Shown piece after piece: positions 1-13,100 of a stretch of 64,000 bases of DNA. Origin of the DNA: Gymnothorax reevesii. Taxonomy: Eukaryota > Chordata > Actinopteri > Anguilliformes > Muraenidae. The first letter of the stretch is position 1. Each line of letters starts with the position of its first letter. The notes beneath the pieces were generated by a model. The model saw nothing but the letters and a program-made list of their open reading frames with translations, made no database searches and was not told the DNA's origin. A program made the translations under genes and the position numbers. Where the stretch lies: the NCBI GenBank assembly GCA_029721435.1, contig CM056580.1, positions 23,616,367-23,680,366 of the forward strand, in the 5' to 3' direction.

Positions 1-51
1 GTTTCCACTTGGCATGGAACGACCCCTTATTTTCTTTGGTATTATCTGGGG

Positions 52-253
52 CAGGGGTGTCAAACTGACCCGTAAACGGGCCAAGTGGTTGCAGGTCTTC
101 AATCCTACCAAGCAGAAGCTCACCTGAAAGCACTGATTTAATCAACTGATCTAGGCCTGCACAACTGATTAGTTGTATCAGCTGCGCTTCTGCATTGTTG
201 GAGTGAAAACCTGCAGCCTCTTGGCCCGTTTATGGGTCAGTTTGACACCCCTG
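52..253. mobile_element. hAT-type palindromic MITE, 202 bp
   Basis: The first 34 bases (starting CAGGGGTGTCAAACTGACCC) are the reverse complement of the last 34 with one mismatch. The similarity continues inward, so nearly the whole element is one inverted repeat. It is flanked by a perfect 8-bp direct repeat ATCTGGGG (44-51 and 254-261). CAGGGGTG-type termini and 8-bp duplications are hallmarks of hAT elements. No coding capacity, so it must have been mobilised in trans. It lies upstream of the first visible gtf2h2 exon. Confidence 0.88.
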
Positions 254-557
254 ATCTGGGGTGTGTGCCTCCTGGTAAACTGTCTCTGTTTACATTCATG
301 GAAGCGTCTCTGATTATAAACTTTGATCATGATACACCTACCTACCTCCCACCATTGACCTGGCTGGATGTTGTGAAGGGGTTTTTCTTCAACAAGGAAG
401 GAATTCTGTGATCATCCACTTTAGTCGTCTTCTGTGGTCTTCCAGGCCTTTTGTTTTTGCTGAGCTCGACAGTGCATTCCTTCTTTTCAAGAATGTTCCA
501 GATTGTTGATTTGGCCTCTCCTGAGGTTTCTCTAATATGTCTGATCAGATAGTTTTA

Positions 558-790
558 TTATCCCCCCGGCAAATAATGCGGGGGGATATAGCGATCAGTG
601 TGTCCGTCCATCCGTCTGTAATAAAATTGTTTCCGAACCAGAACTCGAAAAATATACCACTTACAAACACCAAATTTGGTATGGAGCTTCTCCTTATGGT
701 CTAGTTGTGCCTTTTGGGGGTTTCGGTCAGTCCGTCTGTCCACACAACCTGTAGGTTACACAACCTACAGCCAAGGGGATCCGCCATTGC
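558..790. repeat. Dispersed-repeat fragment with CCCCCCGC / GCGGGGGG start
   Basis: A short palindrome around 562-586 (TATCCCCCCGGC with GCGGGGGGATA) leads into GTCCGTCCATCCGTCTG-type sequence. Similar vocabulary occurs at 21489-21712 and 59480-59880, which suggests related non-coding dispersed repeats. The family is not recognised. The small ORFs here look incidental. The rest of 254-1273 shows no gene. Confidence 0.4.
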
Positions 791-1273
791 CAGATGGCTC
801 CTGTTTTTTTCAGTTGCTGATGGACTCCTTCACCAGCCTCCTCTCCTCTTCGGCCCACATGTTGAGAGTTCCCATGGTCTGCTGTCAAATGCAAATTCAG
901 CCCTTGGAATAAACTTTTGACCTTTTATCTGCTTAATTTATAATGAAGTGATGAAGGAACATCTGATTAACGGTGAATTGTCCAATGATGTTTCAGCATC
1001 TTAAAATGGGAAACTACATGTAAAAATGACTGCAACTCCCAACGGTTGATGCAAAATTGTTGTGAAACCTTTTAAATTAAAGCTGAAAGTCCACACTTCA
1101 ATCACATCTTGATTATTTTGTTTCATATCCATTGCACAGAGGCAGAGTAAAGAAAATTGTGTCACTTTCCTAATACTTCTGAACCTTAACTGCGATTGAC
1201 TTCCAAAGTGCCATTTTCTTAGTGCTTGGTTGTTGGTGATTGTCGTCCCACAGTATTTATTTCTGTTATGTAG

Positions 1274-4200
1274 GGAGGTTTTGAAGGAAGATGAGTCTGG
1301 GTCACTCAGGGCCACTGTGGAGGACATTCTCTTCGAAACCAAGAGGAAGAGGTAAGAACTGGGCTGAAATTTGCGCATAAAATGAAATGAAAAATAAACA
1401 TGGTCTTGATTTCATACCATCAGTTGATGGGTCTGCTTATGCTAAGTATGTAAGTGAGTTTAAAATGCAGTGAAAAAAAATTAGTGCGGTGAAGCCTATC
1501 TTGTTGTGAAGAGTAGTGCCTTGACGAGTCTGTAATTACCTGATAGTGCAGACTCAGAATTTCTTATGTCCATTTGGAAAGTGGTAGTGAAGCACAATAA
1601 TGTTTCTGAATTAACTCTAGAGTATCAGGAGCTCAGATCATCCAGACTGTACCTCTGGATTTAATGTGTCTGACTAAAATGCTTGTATGGTGGCACCTCT
1701 CATTCATAACTTCCCTCTCCAGAGTGTTTGAAAGCCATGGACGAGTCCGGCTTGGCATGGTGAGTGGCAGAGCATGCTCTCTTGAGTTCACCCAGGACTG
1801 TAGAAGGGAATATCTGCCATTTGGCAAACCAGAGAAACATTCAAATGACATTCTTGTTAGAAGTCTGTATGAAGTTAGTTTTTGTGAATTGAGATCTTTT
1901 ATGACAGATTTGTTTTAAGCTGTTAAAATGCAGTTTTCTGCTTCAGTAATCTAAACCCTGCTGTTCCTCTCCAATTCAGTGTTCGATTAAAGGGATTTCA
2001 GTTACCGAATGAGTAAGACGTGCTGGTGTAGGCTGTTTTCAGCATGGACTTGTTGGTACACTGGGTATTTTGTGTTGCAGATGCGCCACATGTTTGTGGT
2101 GATTGACTGCTCCAGGACAATGGAAGACCAGGACCTGAAGCCTAGCAGGCTGGCCTGCATTCTGAAGGTAGGGTACAAGTCATTTCCGGTCTATAATTTC
2201 TGTCATTGAGCATACAATTTGGGGAACACATTTTGCATTGTGTGCCTTTATCTTCATGCTCTTTATTTGCTGTAGCTGATGGAATTTTTCGTGGAGGAGT
2301 ACTTTGACCAGAATCCCATCAGCCAGGTGAGTGAATCCATCAAGGTTTCTTTCCAAGTAGTTCTTGGACAAACTAAATTTAATCAGTTTACATGTCATCT
2401 CACTCCGCATATTTTTATTCAAGTTTTCTTGTCTTTTTCCTTAGATTGGACTCATAACCACTAAGAACAAGAGGGCAGAGAAACTCACAGATTTGGCTGG
2501 TAAGTGATTAGCCCCTAAGACAAATTTGGTTAGACAGTGGCCCATATACTGCTCGTAAGAGGCTGTGATATTGTAGCCCCCTGATGAAGTCGGGCGGCTA
2601 CTATGGATTCGTGCTTGTCATCTTCGCCGCCCCATCCATAGACACTTCCTTGTGGACACTGTACAGGCTTTAATTTTCAACTGATTGCTTTCATATTTGG
2701 TATTGACATGTCTTATGCTTCAGTGATGACACCTATCAATTTCGGTTGACTTGGTGACAGCATTGGCCGAATAATGTGCAAAAAAAGGGGAGAAGCAGGC
2801 TTTCAGGGGCTTCACCCATACGGTTGTCTAGTTGTATGATGGTTCTAAATGCAGCATGTGACATCACAGGGAACCCAAAGAAGCATGTGGCTGCGCTGAA
2901 GAAAACTGTGGACTGTACGTGCATCGGGGAACCCTCCCTGTACAACTCTCTCTACATGGCAATGCAGACACTCAAGTACGTCTCAGAGAATGCAGTTATC
3001 CTCAGCCTGGATGTTCAGTGTACTGATGTATATTTTGTCGTTCTTGATGGGATATGGTAGTTTCTTTTTCCTAGATGACCTTTGAACTTTTGGCCCTCGT
3101 ACCTACAGACACATGCCTGCCCACACCAGCAGGGAAATCCTGATTATTTTCAGCAGCCTCACCACCTGTGACCCTTCCAACATCTATGACCTCATCAAGG
3201 TAAAGGTCAATGGTCAACTCGTATTTCAACACTCCAGACAGATCGACTGGGTGGCTCTGGAGGTGGACGTCATGGGTTTTCCTACCCTTTAGGAGTTAAA
3301 TTATGTACATTTTAGTAAAACCTGGCTAAATGTACTGTATATAAAGTATGAATACTCCCACTTTGTTAGCTGACTGAGCTTTGTCCATATCTTTGTGTAC
3401 GTGTGTGCGTCTGTCTGTCTGTCTGTGGTAATGGTACTGTATCTCAGACTCTGAAAGAGAAGAAGATTCGGGTGTCAGTGATTGGGCTGTCTGCAGAGGT
3501 GCGGGTTTGCACAGTGCTGACCCGAGACACTGGAGGTGAGGAGCGTAGAATCGATACTGCAAGTACAGAATAAAAAAAAAAAAAAAACAAAAACATGCCA
3601 TCAGTAAATTTTTAGCCAAAACTAAACTGGGGTTGGCTACCTCTCAATTCTCTTAAATTGCATCCAGGTCTCCCTAATTGGCATCTTCTCCTTGTGTCTT
3701 AGTCCCTCCCTCCAGAGATGCGTACAGAGACTCAAGGAAAACACGGGAGCAGAGGAAAAAAAAGGAAATATGTTTCTTGAGAAATTAGGTGGCTTTTTTT
3801 CTGAAGCGTCATGTGAGGCGAAGTTTGTTGGTGATGACGCCGCACAGCTGGATCCGCTGTCTGCGTCTTGTGTACTGAGTCATATCACAGCTTTCAGCTG
3901 GAAGTCCTCCAGGAACGTTGCTATTGTATACCCTCCCTTTTGGCTCCTCAGAGCTCCCTCCTAACTCCTCACAACAGAAATAAGAGCTTTGAGACGGCCT
4001 GAACTTCTGGTTCAAGCAAAGATTGAGGAGCTAGGAAATGCCAAATAAAAGAATAGAGATGTACCCGGCCTCAGTCATGTGAAGCTCTTTGAGTCCTTTT
4101 GGTTCCCTCTTGTGGAGAATCTTTAGCCTGCTAGACATGTTTGTAAGTGCAGGTGAGCAAGTAAGGTGCCCATGGCTGCTTGCATGAGTTCTGAGCTCCA

Positions 4201-7200
4201 GTAGGCTCGCTTTGAATGTGAGATATATATTTCTTAAACTATCAATTCTTTGTTTGGGCCATGACACGTGTTCCTGCCGCCTTTACAGGAACCTACCACG
4301 TAATCCTGGATGAGAGCCACCTGCGAGAGCTGCTAATGTACCACGTGAAGCCTCCTCCAGCCAGCTCTTCTTCTGAGTGCTCCCTCATACGTATGGGTGA
4401 GTGTGGGGCTATAGCACAGAGCGTGCTCACAGGCCCCTGTCCACCCTGCTGGTCCTAACACATACAGTCATGTAGCAGTGAGATAGACCGCACTGCCACA
4501 GTCAGGGTCTACCTTTATTACTTTCTGATTTAACAGTTTCTCTGTGTTGTGGTTGTAAGTTAAATTAAATGCAGTTATATAACCATTTCCTCACACTCAA
4601 AGTGCTCTGTTGGCATATATATAGTATTTCATATTGGAATATTATTAACATGATATAGTTTGTGCTTTTTTGTGTAATTCTGTGCATTTGTTTATCTGTT
4701 CAATGAATTGTTTTCTTTTTATTGGATTTTAACAACACACAACACACAACACAACACAACACAACACGAGTGGCGAGAACAGGCCACTCAGCCCAACTGG
4801 GCTCGCCAGTTTTTTTTTTTTTGTTTTGTTTTTCTATTTTGAATATATCACTTCAGATACTGAAGGACTCAATGGTATCTAGCTTCAAAGCAAGCCTGCT
4901 CTTGAAAATTCCCAAGGTTTCTGCCTCAACAATATGGTCAGGGAAGCTATTCCACATTGAAATTACTCTTTGGGTGAAAAAATATTTCCTCCTATCAGAG
5001 CTAGATTTACCCATTTGTGACCCCAAGTTCTACTAACAGAACTTGGCCGATGGAATCCAACATAATTCACTTTGTTAATCCCTTTAACATATTTAAAGAC
5101 CTCAATCAGATCATCCCTAAGTCTCCTTTTCCTAAGACTAAAAAGATTAAGGATCTTCAGCCTCTTCTCACAGCTTTCATCTTTTATGCCTGGAATTGGC
5201 TTAGTGGCTCTTCTCTGAACTTTTTCTTGAGCATCTATATCTTTCTTAAAGTATGGACCCCAGAACTGTGCACAATACTCCAGATGTGGTCTGATGAATG
5301 TGTTGTACAAGAGAAGTATGACTTCCTTGGATTTGTACTCTATACTTCTGGCAGTGTATCCCAGCATCCGATTGGCTTTTTTTAATTGCCACTGCACAAT
5401 TGCTAGAACCTCTGAGGATTTGGTCAACAATCACTCCCTGATCTTTCTCTTGTGGAGCACATTCCAGTTTTAACCCTACCATGAAGTAATCCTGTCTTAT
5501 GTTTTTATTACCTACATGTACAACTTCACATTTCGCTACATTAAATTTCATTTGCCACATTTCTGCCCAAATCTGGTTTCTATCCAAATCATCCTGAATC
5601 ACTCTAGTGGACTCTAAACTATTTGCCAAACCTCCCAATTCAACATCATCTGCAAATTTAACCAATTTGCTCCAGTATTCCTATCAAGGTCATTAATGTA
5701 GATGAGGAACAGCAGGGGTCCCAACACCGATCCCTGGGGGACGCCACTCCCCACCATACCTAGCTCAGATGAGGTTCCACTGACCACTGTTTGTGTTCTG
5801 TCCTGTAACCAGTTTTGAATCCACTCCAGAATACCTCCTGTATCTCCAGTGGAGCTCATTTTAAAATATGTAGTATATGGCAATGGCCAGAGTCAACTGA
5901 AACAAACTCATTATATGTAACACCTCCAGCCATTTTTCTTTCATGTTTCAGTGAAATATAAGCAGTATTAACTTGTGCAAATAATGTTAATCACCAGGCA
6001 AGATGTGATTAGAGTGAAGTGCAAAAGAATCTGTTATTTTACTGGGTAGTTACTGAAATGTTTTTTTTTTTTGGACAAAATAAACAGGTAAGCTTACTTT
6101 TTTCGGGCCTTCAGAGGGCTCACAGCTAAGATGTTCATGAGCCCTGTGGTCAGCTGGGTTGAATCCCAGCCACTCCATTACCCATTATGGCTGGAGGTCT
6201 GCATGGGCGAGGCAACCATTCGCACAGCCCTGCTGAGTATAATTAAGCTGGGTAAAATTGTGGTCGACCAGTGGCACGCAGCTTTACGAACTAAATTATA
6301 CAAGGGACTATGTGATCCTCTGACCGCATAGGTAGTGTGTAATTAGTTGTGCGACTGCATAGTATAAAGAAGCGAGGGCTTGTCCTCATGTAAGGTGGAG
6401 GAATCGCGTGAGACGGCATCCTCCTCCTGAGTCGATGGGAGCAGGTCACTTTGTGGTGGGCTATACAGTTCGGCTGTGTTCAGGGTGAGAAAAAGGGGAA
6501 AAATCCCTTATTTCTTAATTTCCATTTCCATTATTCAACCAAGGATACAAAATTACACTAGATTAGCGCTAACTGGGAGGAAAAATTAGGGAGCGTGCTA
6601 CAAGGTGAGCGCTTGAGAACATGAAATGGTGAGTGGGAAGCAGTCCCCTGATTATTGCCTTGGTTGCAGAACAGTTTTCACCCAGTTTAACTTGCAGCAT
6701 GATGAGGTGGAATGTTGAGAGCCTTAGGTTGGGAATATACTCCACATGCGTGGGCGTCTCCTGCTTGTTGGTGGGAGTGTTGTGGAATTTTTAATGACCG
6801 CAGTGTTTTGAGTGTGACAGTACTTCCTTTTTCTACAGGCTTCCCCCAGCACACCATTGCTTCGGTTTCTGATCCAAACTCTAGGCCTTCCTTCAGCATG
6901 GCGTAAGTGACTTAATCACCCTGAAGGCCTGCAATTCATTTCTTTCTCCTGTAGAGGACATGAGCCTGGGTTAAATCACAAGCAACATGTAGTATATTGT
7001 ATTATGTTAAATCCTATGCTATTTATTATTATGGCCATGGATGATCTTAAAAGGGTTGTGAACCATTTTTCTGTGCTGTGTCTATATGTTTGGAGAAATT
7101 GCTCTTTTTGAACCTTGGGGGGACCAGCCACTGCTAGGGAATCTTTCTGACTGACTGACAGACTGATATATCTTCATAAAATGCATGTGTGGTACAATAC

Positions 7201-10200
7201 CTGCTTGCACCACTGGGGGCATTGCTGAGCATGCATACTCTTAAAAGTGTTTTTAAACGAATGTTTGAGACTGGTACATTCACAAAAACACCCTAGGTTG
7301 CATTTTGGTGACAGTTTGGCTTTAATAGCCTATCCCAGCGTCTACTTGCCTTAAATATCTTAAATTAACCTGTAAAATACAGAACTTTGCGTAGTCTCCC
7401 TCTCTCCTCTGTCTCCCGTCTCCATCTATCGCCGAAAAAAGGTTGAAATTACTCAGAAAAATTATAATTACTCAGAGATTGTGAAAATTAAACTAGTCTT
7501 ACTGTTACTTACTGTTGGTGTGATCATTAGTAAACCCTATCCATAATGTAAGACGTTACATGATTCTGATTAAAATTACAGGTCCTACATAAGATAGCAA
7601 TCCTCTGTCTGGAAAGTGGAAAACATTTTGTGACGCGTATCAAACGTGAATGTGAGAGAAATTATTTTTGCTCTCTTGAAATGGTCAAAAGCACCAAAAA
7701 CCTTGGCAAACTGGTTCAGGCAAATCTCTGCCCGTTTTTTTAATTTGATAATTGAAAAAGACAATAAAATAATTCATACCTCTTGATATTGGTTACCTTT
7801 GGGCATCTAAATAGCCTACAGCGAAGGTAGAAAACATTGTCTTTATGCGTATTGTAGCTGTCCCATGGCATCAAAGTTCCACTTGAATTGACATGGTTCA
7901 TTTCCTTTTTCACCAGAATTAAAAACTTCATCTTACAGCACTGATGTGACTTGTGTTAGATCTATGAGTAAAAATGTTGTTGTTTAGTTCATATTATTGA
8001 TCATTTACCCTGCGATCCACTGGTAGGCTTGCTGGATATTCCGCAAAGAAGTAGATTGCGGCACATGTCACCTTTCAAAAATATCCAGTCTGAATCTGCA
8101 CTCACATTTATTCACAGCCCATCTAAGTACTATGGTTTTGGGTCTGAATGAGTGGGACAAGGCTAGTTTTAAATGAGCCAATCAGTAACGAACTCAGTAC
8201 CTGGACTATTTTGTCTTAACTTCATCATTCAGTGTCACATGTAGCGTATGTTTAGACCCTAGATAGACGTAGTTGACTGGTTGTTCATTAGTTGTCAATA
8301 ACGTCATAGCGAGCTGGCTCATTGTGCAGTTTTGTTCCCAAGTTTCTGACTCAATATTCTCTGGGTGGCCATAATTCATGAACTTGGCTGTTTTTGAATA
8401 TCCCTCTATCCCAATGAAAGTGAACCAATTTGGCTATGGATGACAATTCTTACTAGCTATGATTTTGACATTTTCCCCTGATTAGCTTAACCTTAGGATT
8501 TTGCTAAACCAGGTGCTCCTGGGCTCTTTTTCTTATGCTGGTCCTCCACTGCTCTACAGACATTTGGACAGTGCTAACGGTCCAGGTTTGACTATGGGGG
8601 GATACTACTGCCCACAATGTCGTGCAAAGTACACTGAACTACCTGTAGAATGCAAAGTCTGTGGTAAGTCTGCCTTCAGTCACTTGTGTTTATGACCACT
8701 TCCTGTCAGGAAGACTCATTTTGTAACGGAGTTTTCAAAGCATTGCTTAAAGGCAAAGAAAATATTTGTTTCAGCTCTAAAGCAATAAAAGTTTTTTTTT
8801 CATTCTGTGAATATTTTTCATGAATATTAGCGATTTTTATGCAGAGTTATCAACCGTGAAACCTCTGAAAAATAACTCATTCGCGCAAGTTCATAAATGC
8901 TGCCATTCCGTCTATTTTAGCCAATCAAACACTACTTCTTGTGGCAATGTCCCAGATGTTATGACACGTGGACACCAGGAAATCAGCTGATCTACATAAG
9001 GTGTATTCAAATTAGTCTCGATAGTCACTTGTGCTGCAGCTTAATTTTACACAGGAAGATCAAGATTCGATATTACCTATCATTATTTTTGAAAGATTAC
9101 GCAGGACCAGCAGATTTCAGTCACCGGCAAGCTCCAAAACCCAAGCGCCTGTCAACTTTAGCCAGGCCGGAGAAACAACAGCATTAGTTACAGATAGAAC
9201 CAATCTGTACCTCTAAATTTTATGTCAACTTATAATTTGTCGTTGTTTATGTATTGATTACTATCATATAGGCCATTCCTGTCAGAATGTAGAAACCAGT
9301 ACTGGTAGAACACTACAGTGTTAAAAGCAATATTAATTGTAAACATTATGTATTTATAAACATTATGCATTCTGGTATGACAGGTCTCAACAGTCATTGT
9401 ATTTTTAACCTCCGTACACTCAAGAGGTTCAGTATCTGGATGAAGTGGCGAGTTACCCCGATTCCAACTAACATGGCGCACCACCAACAACGTATATATT
9501 TCTGATCTTCATAAGCTGATTTAGTTGTTGACGTTTTTTTCAATAATTACCCGAGAAAATATTTGAATAGTGGGGCAAAGTACTTTTATGAGGTGTCTGC
9601 TGAGCCAGCCGTTTTCTTTGCCTTGAAGGCGAATTGTTGCTGCTTCATGAGAATTTCACATTCACTTTCAAATTTTAGGCACTGTTTTAAAAACTGATAG
9701 TCATTCATTGCCACTTATTACTGTAATGCCATTCCCTTTACAAGCTGACACTGCAATATGTTTTGTGAAATATTGAGTATATTGCTAATAGCAAGGCAAT
9801 TTTATTGGAATAAATCGGAGCCTATGCTCAGGGCTTTCGGTGTATTATGGTGCATGAGCGGGCCTGAAGTTAATCAGATAGACTCTGGTTTCTGCCATTG
9901 GACGAACGCTGATTCCAGTGTTCATCACTGCTTTAACACTGACTTCGGTCCGTCTCTCCTGTGTGCAGGACTAACACTGGTGTCTGCTCCACACCTGGCC
10001 CGATCCTTCCATCACCTCTTCCCTCTGGATGCGTTTCGGGAGACACCCTTGGAGGACTATGAGGGGGAGAGGTGTGCAGTCTTGTACCTTCATCCATTTT
10101 ATTGCGTTTACAAACACAGTTATTACCAGTGTATTCTGGTTGTATGTTCCTCTACTTTGCAGATGAAATCTTCAATGATTACTCTCTCTTTGCAGATTTT

Positions 10201-10433
10201 GCCAAGCTTGTCAAGGGGAACTAAAAGAAAAAAGTGTAATTATTTTCCCTTTTTATCACCATATTTTACTACGAGATATTTTATGAAAAATACATTGAGT
10301 TTTCTTATTTTGTGCCCGCCAGGTGTTCATTTGTCCAGTGTGCAGCTGTGCGTTCTGTGTGGAGTGTGATCTTTTCATACACGAGACCCTGCACTGTTGC
10401 CCCTGTTGTATTCACACCCAGAGTGCCCCCTGA
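1274..10433 (+). CDS. gtf2h2: General transcription factor IIH subunit 2 (p44), 5' partial
   Basis: p44 (yeast Ssl1) is a core TFIIH subunit in the nucleus. It binds and stimulates the XPD helicase in nucleotide excision repair and RNA polymerase II initiation. Exons by splice sites and phase: 1274-1351, 1723-1759, 2081-2167, 2276-2326, 2445-2499, 2870-2975, 3109-3199, 3448-3535, 4289-4396, 6839-6902, 8560-8663, 9969-10071, 10196-10235, 10323-10433 (stop TGA). These give 373 codons; the human protein has about 395, so only the first coding exon (about 20 residues) is missing, probably off the left edge. The vWA domain starts at [14 protein letters not shown] and includes [18 protein letters not shown]4 zinc finger ([10 protein letters not shown]...CKVCG, 8590-8663) and a C-terminal RING-like Cys/His cluster ([23 protein letters not shown]) follow. 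The 10235/10236 donor (AGT|GTAATT) is weak but is the only one that keeps frame. Confidence 0.96.
4735..5883 (-). mobile_element. 5'-truncated non-LTR retrotransposon (CR1/L2/Rex-like LINE)
   Basis: Minus-strand reading gives the C-terminal half of a LINE reverse transcriptase. The conserved block [19 protein letters not shown] is at about 5690-5755, FADD at about 5650, and the usual tail [14 protein letters not shown] at about 5255-5300. Frames change at about 5650 and 5430, so it is not functional. The 3' end is at the low-coordinate side: a TTTTTTGTTTTG stretch, GCGAGCCCAGTTGGGC, and a (GTTGT)n tail at 4735-4768. It sits in the gtf2h2 intron 4397-6838. The clade cannot be settled by eye. 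Confidence 0.85.
6105..6485 (+). mobile_element. Probable tRNA-derived SINE
   Basis: Intronic GC-richer island of about 380 bp. It begins with a tRNA-like head (GGGCCTTCAGAGGGCTCACAG...) followed by a good B-box-like stretch, GGGTTGAATCCCAGC, at about 6158-6172. The body and tail are unrelated to tRNA and have no ORF. The A box is poor, so the assignment rests mainly on the B box, length and placement. It could instead be another GC-rich dispersed repeat. Confidence 0.45.
6903..8559. other. gtf2h2 intron with no recognisable gene
   Basis: AT-rich intronic sequence between the exons ending at 6902 and starting at 8560. I see no coding exon, no clear transposon termini and no convincing RNA gene here. 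The same holds for the intron 8664-9968. Confidence 0.6.
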
Positions 10434-10787
10434 GGCCTGGAGGAATTACTGCAGTGCACTGATCAGTCACCGTCTGTGTCCAGACTGGGCTCATAAGAGT
10501 GCCAATACTGGCTGTTCTTCATGAGTGATCCTGTTGAAGATGGACAATGAGGAGACCTGCATTAAAAGTGCTGCTTTCAGACTGATCCTCATTCAGCTGT
10601 GGCTAAAGCTGGACGTGGACAAACAGTATTACAGCATGTTGGTTGGTTCTCTTGAGGGGAACTGTGAGGTATTATGGCTGCAGGCTGTAAGGAGCCCTGT
10701 GAGAAAGGTGAAGCACTGCACCTGCTGCTGAACTGATATTGTTATTGACTTTCTAACTGATGACAGGACCAAAACTTAATGAATTTC

Positions 10788-10793
10788 AATAAA
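10788..10793 (+). terminator. gtf2h2: Poly(A) signal of gtf2h2
   Basis: Canonical AATAAA, 355 bases after the stop codon, followed by a T-rich stretch (TGTTTTTTGCTTTGTAG). Fits a 3' UTR of about 380 bases, 10434 to about 10815. The opposite-strand TTTATT at 10893-10898 (AATAAA on the minus strand) could serve a long erap1 transcript, but this is speculative. Confidence 0.7.
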
Positions 10794-11828
10794 TGTTTTT
10801 TGCTTTGTAGTTTCTGTTCCGTTTCCCCCCCATTATCTCAAATATATGTATCTAATATAGTTTGAGGGTCTTACAACTATAAAGTTCCCACATTTATTGT
10901 TTCAATCAATTTACAACCACAGCACCATCATACCTTGCATTAAGCGTAGAAAAAACAAAACCAAACACACAAACATCCAGTCGTCTCCTCAACATGTACT
11001 CTCCAAATTCAGATGATGCCAATTCTGGGCAGGGCATGGGTTGTTATTTGGCTTTTTGCACTTTGGAAAGGACAATACCATTTTTCACGTCTAGGGTTTT
11101 GGGATAATACACCTGCCTTTGACCAAATTCTGATTGCTGGCATTTTTATCAGAGGCTGCCTGCAATGCTGCAGGTCAGGGAAAGAGCTGGGCATCTTTAG
11201 TATGACTTGCACAACAGGGTCCCCTATTATTGAGAGGGTACCTGCAGTGTGTTTGCCCCAGTTGTGTAAGCCACACACTGGCGCAGTGCAGTGACTGCAG
11301 CACAAAGTGGAGTGCAGTAGTTTCGAAGGTTGAGCACCAGCCTGCACTCCAAAATGGACCAAAGAAGATCCTGAAGTAATGACAATGCCTTTGTAAATTA
11401 AACATCCGAATGTCTGAAGAAGAAAGTACACTTACATGTAGCAGACGGTCAATACTAACAAAACTAAGATTAAAAAAATTTTAACAAGAATGATGTACTC
11501 ACAGTTCCACTTCAGCACAAAAGAATAAATACACTGAGCAAAAATATAAACACAACCGTTTACTCCTTTCAGTATTTCGCTTAATTATTTCTGAGGTTGG
11601 GTTTATTTATGTGACTAAGGTGGTCTGCCACTGGTCTGTGTGCATTTCAGTCACCTTCTCAACATCATTGTCAAGTTCATGCCCTTTGTCAAAATTGGCC
11701 TGTCACACAGGTGGGGCATGATCCAGAGCTACTGAAATCAGGTACAGTCAGCCCAGGCACATCCTGTACTCTGGTCAATAAAAGGCCACCCCAAAGTCCT
11801 AGTTCTGCCATTGTTCAAAATGCCATAG

Positions 11829-12760
11829 ATGCCTCGAGCCATCAGGAAGCGTGCCATTGGCATGCTCAATGCAGGAATGTTTCTCAGGGCTGTCCCACGG
11901 GCCCTTAATGACCAAGTTGCAAAAAACACCTTTTTGAGGAATTGGGCGGGAGAGCAGACCATCCACATGCATGACGATCCCCGCCCAAGACTGCCATATC
12001 TGGACTCTCCATCTCTGTGACCATCTGAGACCAGCGACTGCCACTGCAGATGAGACCGCCGATCCCCACAATCACCACATTTTTTCCCTAAACCGTGAAA
12101 AATCATCTCCAGGAAGTCCATATCTTTGCACGTTTTGCTCTTTGTGCATTGGACCTCACCTCAGCTCGATGAAATAATCGTATCGAATAAGTGAATAGAC
12201 ACATTTGACGGCCAATGGCACAAAGAAGGACTGTTTTCTTAACAGACGACCAGCTTCACAGAGCAGATGAACAGGGGATTGTTACGCTGGCATCGTGGTG
12301 GTGCACACGGTGGCACATGGTGTTGGAACACTGGTTTGGGTGGGAGTATCCCATGGACACTGCATTCAACTCCATTTCATTAACAGCAACTCGAATGCGT
12401 TGTGATATCACGATGAGATTCTGTCGTCCATCGTCCTTCCATTCGTCCATCAAGACGACAACCATCCAGCATGACCATGCCAGACCCATGTCAACTGCGT
12501 TCCTTGAGCCTGAAAACATTTGTGTGCTTGAATGGTTGGCTTATTCCTCTGATTTGTCCCCCATCCAGCATCTTTGGGATGTTCTCAACCAAGGAGTTTG
12601 TCAATGGTTCATATTTCCAGGAAATTTCCACCTACTCCGCACAGCTCTTGAAGAGGAGTGGGAACATGTCCCCCAGGTCACCATTGACCATTTCTTTTGG
12701 TCCATACAGCAGAAATGTGTAGCAGTGCAGCAGGCCAAAGGCGGACAGACCCAATATTGA
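11829..12760 (+). pseudogene. Tc1-family transposase, frameshifted
   Basis: Cut-and-paste DDE transposase remnant. The N-terminal helix-turn-helix segment (MPRAIRKRAIGMLNAGMFLRA, from 11829) is in one frame. The middle (RPATATADET, about 12025-12055) is in another, and the C-terminal catalytic part (12215-12760) in a third. The C-terminal part keeps the Tc1 landmark YSSDLSPIQHLWDVL, close to the usual SPDLNPIEHLWD that carries the catalytic acidic residue. Frame changes and stops between the parts show it cannot make active enzyme. Confidence 0.88.
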
Positions 12761-12938
12761 TTTGTGAAATTTGGACAATAAACCCCATCCCCTTTATCAT
12801 CACACCGCCGCGAGATTCTTGTTTGTCTGTTTCAATCATTGATCGAAATGTACTGAAATAAGGTCATACAATCTGTCAACACTCAATGGAAGTGCAGTTA
12901 GTTTCTGAACATGGTCATATTTCTCACAATAGGTAGTG

Positions 12939-13100
12939 AAATGAGAAAAAAGGTCGCACTTTGTATAAACACATTTTTCTCCGCGGAGACGCTTGGTACA
13001 ATAAATGTGTTTATGCAAAGTGCGACCTTTTTTCTCATTTCATTATTGTTGTTTTTGGTCTTGCACTCTTAAAGTTTGGGAGTGAAGCCCGTTTGTGCTT
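12939..13100. mobile_element. Nested 162-bp insertion with hairpin, inside the Tc1 element
   Basis: The 15-mer TCACAATAGGTAGTG occurs at 12924-12938 and again at 13101-13115, directly flanking this segment. The segment starts with a near-perfect inverted repeat: AATGAGAAAAAAGGTCGCAC (from 12939) pairs with GTGCGACCTTTTTTCTCATT (ending about 13041), loop about 30 bases. The rest is unique. A long direct repeat around a short segment resembles an insertion with target duplication, but a duplication within the Tc1 end is also possible. Confidence 0.5.

Noticed and set aside
9758..10369. 203-residue single ORF
   Set aside because: It is a chance run-through joining gtf2h2 exon 9969-10071 with intron sequence; the true exons use splice sites and change frame.
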